Positions 42,474-49,244 of a stretch of DNA of 64,000 nucleotides are shown piece after piece. The notes beneath the pieces were generated by a model. That model searched no databases. It was given only the letters and a program-made list of their open reading frames with translations, and was not told the origin of the DNA. Position 1 is the stretch's first letter. Every line of letters begins with the position of its first letter. The position numbers and the translations under genes are program-made. The DNA comes from Terrimonas sp. Lineage in GTDB: Bacteria; Bacteroidota; Bacteroidia; Chitinophagales; Chitinophagaceae. The stretch is taken from positions 62,001 through 126,000 of the forward strand of contig WGMO01000003.1 in the NCBI GenBank assembly GCA_016125075.1, written 5' to 3'.

Positions 42474-43087
42474 AAATTTGGAGTGCGGATTGCCTGTAAC
42501 TTTTTTTCGATTTTAAATTCTAAATATGTGCGAGAGAAAGGATGTGGTCAAAACCGGCCCTTTTTGGCTCTTTTTTGGCTGGGCAAAAAAAACACAGGTT
42601 TTTGGTCATCAATATCTGAAAAATGAATTTTCGAGCAGTTTTTCACCTTTCTAATTTGCCTGTATCTATTTCCAGGCAAGGGTTTTCAGCCGCCACTTTA
42701 ATTTGGGCTACTTTTTCGCCACGTCGCTAAAAATATCCTCTTATTTTGCTAATATCGCATACTCTTGGGAATGTAATCTATGTATGAGGGGCCAGACCCA
42801 CCCACCAATAGAACCCTCCCAGCTAACCCCTCTGGCGGTAGCCCCCGGTATCTTGCTCCCAATCACTTTTGAAATTTGATAGCCGTAAAACGAAAATAAA
42901 CCTTGTTATATTGGATTTTTTGGGGGAGAGTGAAACTGCTCCCTTCGCAAAATGGTCTGTAAAAAATTAATTAGCCGGATAAGTTGATGAGACACGATTC
43001 AACGATTAACTTTGAGATGACAGAAAAAGCTCTTTTCCTCTATTTCGGCTGATTTGTATGCAAAATCTATGTAAATAAAATCGGCAA

Positions 43088-43104
43088 ATTCGCTGGAAAT
43101 CAAG
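43088..43104 (-). repeat. Right subterminal inverted repeat of the element
   Basis: ATTCGCTGGAAATCAAG, inverted relative to 36191-36207; the shared core is CGCTGGAAA. It is 22 bp inside the right attachment repeat. Confidence 0.5.
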
Positions 43105-43126
43105 ACTGGTAAAGGTTTTCAGAGTA

Positions 43127-43179
43127 GCTACCTACAGCTTGGGAAGCTGTCGCTCTACCAGGTGAGCTACTTCCGCTTG
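43127..43179 (-). repeat. Right attachment repeat (attR): truncated tRNA-Gly
   Basis: Contains positions 1-50 of tRNA-Gly plus three upstream bases, with G at 43162 where the left copy has A. The T arm and 3' acceptor strand are missing, replaced by element sequence, so this copy cannot be a tRNA. It is the remnant of the chromosomal 5' half; hisH starts 17 bp to the right. Confidence 0.9.
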
Positions 43180-43196
43180 AACGATAAAATTCGAAT

Positions 43197-43814
43197 GTGA
43201 ATTTAGTAATTATTAAATATAATGCAGGCAATATCCGGAGTGTTTTATTTGCTTTGGAGCGGATTGGCATGAATGCCCTCGTTACCGATGACCCGGAGCA
43301 GATACTCCGGGCGGATAAAGTGATTTTCCCGGGGGTGGGTGAAGCCAGTTCTGCCATGCAGTATCTCCGGGAAAGGCAACTGGATACCCTGATCGCCGGG
43401 CTGAAACAGCCGGTACTGGGTATCTGCCTGGGTTTGCAACTGATGTGCCGTTTCAGCGAGGAAAATGATACGAACTGCCTGGGTATCTTTGATGAAGTGG
43501 TAAAAAAGTTTGAACCGCCTGTCAAAAATTGGAAACTGAACAGTTCGGAACCCCGTATTAAAGTTCCCCAGATCGGTTGGAATTCCATTTATGGCCTGGA
43601 ATCGGAATTGTTTAAGGGTCTCCCGGAAAATAGTTTTTGTTATTTTGTCCATGGCTATTTCGCTTCCCTGGGAGCACATACCATTGCCAGGGCCGATTAT
43701 ATTCAGCCGTATAGTGCCGGCCTGCACCGGGATAATTTTTTTGGGGTGCAGTTTCACCCTGAGAAATCTTCACTGATCGGTGAAAAAATCATTAAAAATT
43801 TTATAGCACTTTAA
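43197..43814 (+). CDS. hisH: Imidazole glycerol phosphate synthase, glutaminase subunit
   Basis: 205-residue glutamine amidotransferase that feeds ammonia to HisF. The start is GTG 43197 (NLVIIKYNAGNIRSV); no ATG is available in frame. Visible: FPGVGEASSAM, PVLGICLGLQLMC with the nucleophile Cys, PQIGWN, CYFVHGYFA, and GVQFHPEKSSLIG with the His/Glu pair. It begins just after the right end of the element, so the insertion has cut it off from upstream his/trp promoters; I see no clear TAnnTTTG box in the preceding 150 bp. Confidence 0.95.
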   Translation: MNLVIIKYNAGNIRSVLFALERIGMNALVTDDPEQILRADKVIFPGVGEASSAMQYLRERQLDTLIAGLKQPVLGICLGLQLMCRFSEENDTNCLGIFDEVVKKFEPPVKNWKLNSSEPRIKVPQIGWNSIYGLESELFKGLPENSFCYFVHGYFASLGAHTIARADYIQPYSAGLHRDNFFGVQFHPEKSSLIGEKIIKNFIAL

Positions 43815-43815
43815 T

Positions 43816-44538
43816 ATGCAGATCATACCGGCTATCGATATCATTGAGGGCAAATGTGTCAGGCTGACAGCGGGTGATTATACCCAGAAAAAGATCTATA
43901 ATGAACATCCTCTTGAGGTGGCCAGGCAGTTTGAAGATGCGGGTTTGTCCCGCTTACACCTGGTTGACCTGGATGGTGCCAGATCCGGAAGGGTGAAAAA
44001 CTGGAAAGTATTGGAGTCCATCGCCGGAAAGACATCCCTGGTGATTGATTTTGGGGGAGGGATCAAAAAAGAAGATGACCTGCGGGTGGTTTTCAATTCG
44101 GGTGCGGCTTTGGCAACCATCGGCAGTATCGCCGTAAAAGACGAAGCAACATTTATCGGTTGGATAAATAAATTTGGCGCTGAAAAATTCCTCCTGGGGG
44201 CCGATGTGAAAGATGAAAAGATCACGATCGGGGGCTGGATGGAAACAACAGAAATCCTGGTAGATGATTTTATTGAAAAATACAGGAAGCTCGGTATTAT
44301 ACAAGTGTTTTGTACGGATGTCAGTAAAGACGGTAGGCTGGAAGGTCCTGCGACAACTTTGTATCAGAAACTAATTGAAAAGTTTCCCGATCTTTTTTTG
44401 ATCGCCAGTGGAGGGGTCAGTTCTTTACAAGACCTGGAGGAATTACAGGAAGCCGGTTGCAGTGGGGTGATTATCGGGAAGGCGATCTATGAAAGCCGCA
44501 TCAGCCTGCATCAGTTAACAAGGATGAATAATAATTAA
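43816..44538 (+). CDS. hisA: ProFAR isomerase
   Basis: 240-residue TIM barrel isomerising phosphoribosyl-formimino-AICAR-phosphate. Visible: IIPAIDIIEGKCVRLTAGDY, LHLVDLDGARSG, VIDFGGGIKKEDDL, CTDVSKDGRLEGPATTLY, IASGGVSSLQDL, GVIIGKAIYE. 1 bp after hisH and directly abutting hisF. Confidence 0.97.
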   Translation: MQIIPAIDIIEGKCVRLTAGDYTQKKIYNEHPLEVARQFEDAGLSRLHLVDLDGARSGRVKNWKVLESIAGKTSLVIDFGGGIKKEDDLRVVFNSGAALATIGSIAVKDEATFIGWINKFGAEKFLLGADVKDEKITIGGWMETTEILVDDFIEKYRKLGIIQVFCTDVSKDGRLEGPATTLYQKLIEKFPDLFLIASGGVSSLQDLEELQEAGCSGVIIGKAIYESRISLHQLTRMNNN

Positions 44539-45297
44539 ATGCTGACCAAAAGAATCATACCCTGTCTTGATATTAAAGATGGAAGAACGGTAAAAGGCAC
44601 CAATTTTGTGGACCTGAGGGATGCCGGTGACCCGGTAGAACTCGGGGCCCTGTATGCACAACAGGGAGCCGATGAATTGGTGTTTCTGGATATCACGGCT
44701 ACGGTCGAAAAAAGAAAGACGCTCAGCGACCTGGTGAATAAGATTGCCCACCACGTCAATATACCCTTTACAGTGGGAGGGGGCGTGAAGTCGGTGGAAG
44801 ACGCTTCCATCCTTCTTAATAACGGGGCCGACAAGGTATCCGTCAATACAGCGGCAGTAAAAGACCCTTTATTGATTCCGCAACTGGCCAGAGAATTTGG
44901 CAGCCAGTTTGTGGTATTGGCCATTGATACCAAATTGGAAGAAGACGGGGAATGGTATGTATATCTTCAGGGGGGAAGAAAAAAGACGGAGCTGACCTGT
45001 TTTGAATGGGCCAAACGGGCCGTAGAAGCCGGTGCAGGAGAGATATTATTGACATCGATGAACCATGATGGTACCAAAAAAGGGTTTGCTGTTGATATTA
45101 ACAGAAAAATTTCGATGTCCTTACCGGTACCGGTTATTGCTTCGGGGGGCGGCGGTACAGCTGCTCATTTTGCGACGATATTTAAAGAAGGTCTGGCAGA
45201 TGCGGCCCTGGCAGCCAGCATTTTTCATTTTAAGGAATTGTCGATTCCTGAATTGAAAAACTATTTGATCAGTGAGGGGATAGCCATTAGGATCTGA
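44539..45297 (+). CDS. hisF: Imidazole glycerol phosphate synthase, cyclase subunit
   Basis: 252-residue TIM barrel partner of HisH. Visible: [20 protein letters not shown] (catalytic Asp), [49 protein letters not shown] (second catalytic Asp), [13 protein letters not shown]. Starts one base after the hisA stop. Confidence 0.97.
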   Translation: MLTKRIIPCLDIKDGRTVKGTNFVDLRDAGDPVELGALYAQQGADELVFLDITATVEKRKTLSDLVNKIAHHVNIPFTVGGGVKSVEDASILLNNGADKVSVNTAAVKDPLLIPQLAREFGSQFVVLAIDTKLEEDGEWYVYLQGGRKKTELTCFEWAKRAVEAGAGEILLTSMNHDGTKKGFAVDINRKISMSLPVPVIASGGGGTAAHFATIFKEGLADAALAASIFHFKELSIPELKNYLISEGIAIRI

Positions 45298-45393
45298 CAT
45301 TAGCTTTTCCTTTGTCAGGTTGGCAATTGGTTGAACCCATTTTATTATGCTTAATTTGAAACAACAATTTTTTTACGCTCAAAAAGCGATTCG

Positions 45394-45993
45394 ATGAAAG
45401 TAGATTATAACAAATACGCGGATGGACTGGTTCCGGCTGTGATCCAGGATTTTAACACGCAAAAAGTCCTGATGCTGGGGTTTATGAACGAGGAGGCAGT
45501 ACAGAGAACGATGCAGGAAGGGAAAGTGACATTTTTCAGCCGCAGTAAAAACCGGCTGTGGACAAAGGGCGAGGAATCGGGCAACCATTTGATCGTTAAA
45601 GAGGTCTTATTGGATTGTGACCAGGATAGCCTGTTGATCAAGGCCGAGCCCCTGGGTCCTGTATGTCATACGGGGGCCGATACCTGTTGGAATGAGAAAA
45701 ATCATAGCAGTGATTTTCTTCATTACCTGGAAGAGATCATTGCTTTACGAAAAGACAGCGAAGATCCGAAGTCATATGTAAGACAGTTATTTCAGAAAGG
45801 AATTAATAAAATTGCTCAAAAAGTCGGGGAGGAAGCGGTCGAACTGGTTATAGAAGCAAAAGATGTTAATAAAGACCTATTTTTAAATGAAGCGGCTGAC
45901 CTTCTTTTTCATTATTTAATTTTGCTGCAAGCTAAAGATTTTGCCCTGGAGGATGTAACAGCAATCCTGCGGGAACGTCATCAACACCGTTAA
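45394..45993 (+). CDS. hisI: Bifunctional phosphoribosyl-AMP cyclohydrolase / phosphoribosyl-ATP pyrophosphatase
   Basis: 199 residues; HisI and HisE fused (hisIE). N-terminal cyclohydrolase (about 1-110): VQRTMQEGKVTFFSRSKNRLWTKGEESGNHL, LDCDQDSLLIKAEPLGPVCHTGADTCW with Zn and Mg ligands. C-terminal pyrophosphatase (about 115-199): SYVRQLFQKGINKIAQKVGEEAVELVIEAKD, AADLLFHYLILL. A 96-bp gap separates it from hisF. It completes the ten pathway activities found in the window. Confidence 0.96.
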   Translation: MKVDYNKYADGLVPAVIQDFNTQKVLMLGFMNEEAVQRTMQEGKVTFFSRSKNRLWTKGEESGNHLIVKEVLLDCDQDSLLIKAEPLGPVCHTGADTCWNEKNHSSDFLHYLEEIIALRKDSEDPKSYVRQLFQKGINKIAQKVGEEAVELVIEAKDVNKDLFLNEAADLLFHYLILLQAKDFALEDVTAILRERHQHR

Positions 45994-45994
45994 T

Positions 45995-47101
45995 ATGAAA
46001 CAAGCGATATTGGTATTTTTTTTATGGATATGGTACACTCCTTCACAGGCACAGCAGGATCCTGTAAAGGACAGCTTTACCGTTAAAGGCAGTATTGTGG
46101 GTTTGTCCAATGGTGTCCTGGTAAAGCTCCTGAACACAAATGATAATATGGTATTGGCGTCCGATACCATTCATAACTACAAATTCTCCCTGAAAGGTCA
46201 TTTACAGGAACCGGATATTTACTGGCTGGTGATTGGCAACGAGTCACCACAGTACCTCTATCTTGAAAACAGTGATATCAGTGTGGTTGGAAATAGTGAT
46301 AATGTAAAGGACCTGAATGTTTTTGGATCATCATCCCATAATGATTATGTAGCGTTCAAAAATATCTTTAACCCGCTGGTGCTTTCGATGAATGCCTATG
46401 TGGGTGAGATCAATAAGTCGGCAGAGGGCGCCGTTAGGGATTCCCTGATCGAACTGTATTATGGTTTACTGGCCAGGGTTCAAACCTCTATTGATAGTTT
46501 TGTACAGGAACATCCATCCTCTTATGTTTCGCCATTTGTCTTATCGGTCACTTCCCAATTTTATGATGATCCCGTATTGCTGGAAAACAGGTTCAACCGC
46601 TTAGATGAAGCCATCCGGACTTCCAGGGCCGGAATGGATTTAAAGGCGTTTATTGACTATAATAAAGTGGGGGCGGTGGGAACGGATGCGATTGATTTTA
46701 CACAACCGGATACTACGGGTACTCCTGTTTCCCTTTCCTCTTTCAGGGGTAAATATGTGCTGGTTGATTTCTGGGCCAGCTGGTGTAGCCCCTGTCGTAT
46801 GGAAAACCCGAATGTAGTTGCCAATTACAATAAGTTTAAGGAAAAGAATTTCACCGTTTTGGGCGTTTCACTGGATCAGCCCGGAAAAAGACAGGCCTGG
46901 ATACAGGCGATAAATAAGGACAGGCTGACATGGACACAGGTCAGTGACCTTAAGTTCTGGAACAATGAAGCAGCCCAGCTTTACCGGGTGCAGAGCATTC
47001 CTTTTAATTTTTTAGTGAACCCGGAAGGTAAGATCGTAGCAAAAAACCTCCGCGGGCAGGACCTGGAAAATAAATTATGTGAATTATTGGGATGTAATTA
47101 A
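45995..47101 (+). CDS. TlpA-like thioredoxin with DUF4369 domain
   Basis: 368 residues. Signal peptide (MKQAILVFFLWIWYTPSQAQQ). Residues about 25-120 look like DUF4369 (FTVKGSIVGLSNGVLVKLLN...DTIHNYKFSLKGHL). The C-terminal 140 are a TlpA/ResA-type thioredoxin domain with VDFWASWCSPCRMENP. Likely an envelope disulfide reductase. One base after hisI and thus likely part of the same transcript, though unrelated to histidine. Confidence 0.85.
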   Translation: MKQAILVFFLWIWYTPSQAQQDPVKDSFTVKGSIVGLSNGVLVKLLNTNDNMVLASDTIHNYKFSLKGHLQEPDIYWLVIGNESPQYLYLENSDISVVGNSDNVKDLNVFGSSSHNDYVAFKNIFNPLVLSMNAYVGEINKSAEGAVRDSLIELYYGLLARVQTSIDSFVQEHPSSYVSPFVLSVTSQFYDDPVLLENRFNRLDEAIRTSRAGMDLKAFIDYNKVGAVGTDAIDFTQPDTTGTPVSLSSFRGKYVLVDFWASWCSPCRMENPNVVANYNKFKEKNFTVLGVSLDQPGKRQAWIQAINKDRLTWTQVSDLKFWNNEAAQLYRVQSIPFNFLVNPEGKIVAKNLRGQDLENKLCELLGCN

Positions 47102-47133
47102 AAAAATACCGGGCTCATGACAAACCCGGTATT
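47099..47133 (-). terminator. Intrinsic terminator of the DUF2911 gene
   Basis: AATACCGGG (47105-47113) pairs with CCCGGTATT (47125-47133). Read on the minus strand it is followed by a T run, so it ends the DUF2911 gene; it may also slow transcripts from the left. Confidence 0.75.
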
Positions 47134-47154
47134 AAATCTGAAAAATAAGTGATC

Positions 47155-48258
47155 TTAATTGATATCCTCTTTGTTATTCAATTTTTCGATCATTGTTTCC
47201 ACAGCTTTTTTGTTAGGTTCATTCGGTGATAGCGGCAAAGCTTTCGTCATATATTTTAAAGCATTTTTAAAATCACCTGTAGCCGAATATCCCCTGCCCA
47301 GTCCAACGAGGGTGGTAAATTGATCTGGATTCTTACTGTAATTCAGTTTAAAAATTTCAAGGGCTTCATTAGTCTTCTTTTCAGCGATCAGCTGCCTGGC
47401 ATATTGATGCAAGTCATTTACATTGCCTAATGGTATGGCAATTTTCATTTCGGCCTCCGCCTCTGCATTTCTGCCCAGTCCATTCAGTACACTGGCCCGG
47501 TTAAGGTGTGGAAGGAATTCTGTCGCGCCGCCAAAAAACGGACCGGTTGCAGAATCTGCCCACAACAAGGCTTCATCCAGGTTGGTATGGTGCTGTATAC
47601 ACCAGTAAGCTGCCTGGTCCCAGGTCTGCCAAACAAAACCCTTTCTGTTTCTGAGTTCATTTCTGAATACCGCTAATTGAGTCTGTTCTAAATCCACTTC
47701 CACTTTGAAGGGTATCATTTTCTTTTCCCACTTCAAAGCCACCGTAGCGCTGTTATCGGTTTGGTTGATGAATTCATATTTTAGCCATTCCACTGATTTG
47801 TCAAGGTCTACAGGTTTTACCGTAACCCGAAGGGCATCTTCATTTGGATCGTAGAAAAAACTGCCCCAGGAAACACTGTTATGGGAAAAGATGACAGTAC
47901 AAACATCCGGTTCATAGGCAACGAAAAAACCATATTTTCCTGCCTTTAGGTCCTTCCCTTCAATTTTAACGTCGGTCGAAAATTCAATGGTGGTGTTTTC
48001 ATTGGCCCCGGCACGCCAGGGAGCAGCCGTCGCTGTTCCAAAACCAAGGTTTTGAAAACCCGTATGGACGATTGGAGTGCCATATATTTTACCTTCCCGG
48101 CCTTTTACACCAGGCCGGTCATAATGAATTTCCACCTGGGTAAGTCCTACCTGTTCACCTACCATGGCTTTTTTATTACCACCGCTGGGTGGGGTGGTCA
48201 GTTGCGCGAAACAGTTTAGTGAAAAGAAAGTCAATAATCCTAAAAGTGTATTTTTCAT
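47155..48258 (-). CDS. DUF2911 / TPR exported protein
   Basis: 367 residues from ATG 48258 (MKNTLLGLLTFFSLNCFAQ, a signal peptide); the frame extends 10 codons more. Residues about 20-190 are DUF2911: VEIHYDRPGVKGREGKIYG, PWRAGANENTTIEFSTDVKIEG, AGKYGFFV, FSHNSVSWGSFFYDPNEDALRVTV, LKWEKKMIPF. The C-terminal half has TPR-like helices (LPHLNRASVLNGLGRNAEAEAEMKIAI, LVGLGRGYSATGDFKNALKYMTKAL). Probably periplasmic; function unknown. Confidence 0.85.
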   Translation of the reverse strand: MKNTLLGLLTFFSLNCFAQLTTPPSGGNKKAMVGEQVGLTQVEIHYDRPGVKGREGKIYGTPIVHTGFQNLGFGTATAAPWRAGANENTTIEFSTDVKIEGKDLKAGKYGFFVAYEPDVCTVIFSHNSVSWGSFFYDPNEDALRVTVKPVDLDKSVEWLKYEFINQTDNSATVALKWEKKMIPFKVEVDLEQTQLAVFRNELRNRKGFVWQTWDQAAYWCIQHHTNLDEALLWADSATGPFFGGATEFLPHLNRASVLNGLGRNAEAEAEMKIAIPLGNVNDLHQYARQLIAEKKTNEALEIFKLNYSKNPDQFTTLVGLGRGYSATGDFKNALKYMTKALPLSPNEPNKKAVETMIEKLNNKEDIN

Positions 48259-48447
48259 ATTTCTCAATTTTAACCACAATCTATTCATTTGGTCGATTAT
48301 GGGTGTATAAAAATTATGGAAGCTTCAAATGGTTGATAAGATGGCTTTTCAGCTGATATTCGGATAAAGGCATGTCAAATTTTTACTTCCTTATGCAAAA
48401 TGAGCTAAATCCAGTTTACCATAGCTTCGGATTATTCAGGAAGGCGC

Positions 48448-49167
48448 TTAACTTAACTGTCTTTTATAGAGTTGAATGGCATTCTCAAAACCCAGATAAA
48501 GTGCATCGCAAATCAATGCATGGCCAATACTCACCTCATCCAGTTGGGGTATATGCTGTTTTAAATATTTAAGGTTGTGCAGATCCAGGTCGTGCCCGGC
48601 ATTGATACCCAGACCAAGTGCTGTTGCTTTTTCGGCCGCCCGTGCATAAGGTGCTGCAGCCTTTTCCTGTTCCCCTTCGGCATACAGATGGGCATAAGAT
48701 GCTGTATAGAGTTCAATCCGGTCTGTTCCGGTCGTCGCCGCGGCCTCAATCATTTCTATTACCGGGTCAACAAAGATCGACACCCGTATTCCAGCATTTT
48801 TGAAGACAGAAATAATATCTTTAAGGTAGTCCTGGTGTTTGAGGGTATCCCAGCCATGGTCACTGGTCAGCTGATCCAATGCATCTGGAACTAAGGTTAC
48901 CTGATGGGGTTTCACTTCCAAAACCAGGTCGATAAATTTCTGTTCAGTACAGTTGCCCTCAATATTAAATTCTGTTTTGATGATCCTGCTGATATCTCTC
49001 ACATCCTGGTAACGGATATGCCGTTCATCGGGCCTGGGGTGCACGGTAATACCATCTGCCCCGAATAATTGGGCATCGATGGCTGCTTTTACAACGTCGG
49101 GGTTATTGCCCCCCCGGCTGTTCCGGAGAGTGGCAATCTTATTAATGTTGACAGAAAGTTTTGTCAT
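48448..49167 (-). CDS. pdxJ: Pyridoxine 5'-phosphate synthase
   Basis: 239-residue TIM barrel making pyridoxine 5'-phosphate from deoxyxylulose 5-phosphate and 3-amino-2-oxopropyl phosphate. Visible: LSVNINKIATLRNSRGGN, GADGITVHPRPDERHI, NIEGNCT, VTLVPDALDQLTSDHGWD, RVSIFVDP, GTDRIELYTASYA, GINAGHDLDLHNL, VSIGHALI. Complete. The deoxyxylulose 5-phosphate-dependent PdxJ route to PLP is thus encoded. Confidence 0.96.
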   Translation of the reverse strand: MTKLSVNINKIATLRNSRGGNNPDVVKAAIDAQLFGADGITVHPRPDERHIRYQDVRDISRIIKTEFNIEGNCTEQKFIDLVLEVKPHQVTLVPDALDQLTSDHGWDTLKHQDYLKDIISVFKNAGIRVSIFVDPVIEMIEAAATTGTDRIELYTASYAHLYAEGEQEKAAAPYARAAEKATALGLGINAGHDLDLHNLKYLKQHIPQLDEVSIGHALICDALYLGFENAIQLYKRQLS

Positions 49168-49189
49168 GCAGCAAAGCTACAACGCATTC

Positions 49190-49221
49190 ATAAAAAAACC
49201 GGCTCTGGGATGAGCCGGTTT
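49190..49221 (-). terminator. Intrinsic terminator of the 1107-residue surface protein
   Basis: AAACCGGCTC (49196-49205) pairs with GAGCCGGTTT (49212-49221), TGGGAT loop. On the minus strand a run of T follows. Confidence 0.88.
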
Positions 49222-49244
49222 CTGAAAACCTTTGCGGGGTTCAA

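Larger units (their letters stand above)
42263..43126. other. Non-coding right end of the element
   Basis: About 860 bp without a convincing protein gene. It holds a hairpin at 42309-42334; a five-codon frame ATG AAA GAG GTA AGT TAG at 42371-42388; a cluster of TTATCA/TGATAA inverted repeats at 42435-42473; T-rich repeats of TTTTTTGGCT near 42580; a GC-rich patch at 42786-42855 in which GCCAGA (42791-42796) pairs with TCTGGC (42831-42836) or, alternatively, GAGGGG (42786-42791) with CCCCTC (42827-42832); and a copy of the ATGCAAAAT repeat at 43058. Candidate origin, transfer site or structured RNA. Confidence 0.5.
36142..43179. mobile_element. Integrated element of about 7 kb in tRNA-Gly
   Basis: Bounded by a 53-nt direct repeat of the 5' part of tRNA-Gly, with a tyrosine recombinase gene next to the left end; period about 6985 bp. 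Visibly more AT-rich than the flanking trp and his genes. Content: recombinase, polymerase-like protein, XRE-like regulator, four cargo genes and a non-coding right end. There is no relaxase, no type IV secretion gene and no phage structural gene, so it may be a satellite or a minimal integrative element moved by a helper (inference). It splits the trpA-hisH junction. Confidence 0.88.

Noticed and set aside
43127-43179. Second tRNA-Gly gene
   Set aside because: Only positions 1-50 are present; the T arm and 3' acceptor strand are missing, so it is an attachment remnant.
43245-43757. 170-residue minus-strand frame
   Set aside because: Antisense to hisH with its intact catalytic triad.
48372-48572. 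66-residue + strand frame between the DUF2911 gene and pdxJ
   Set aside because: Overlaps the pdxJ 3' end antisense; no family-like features.
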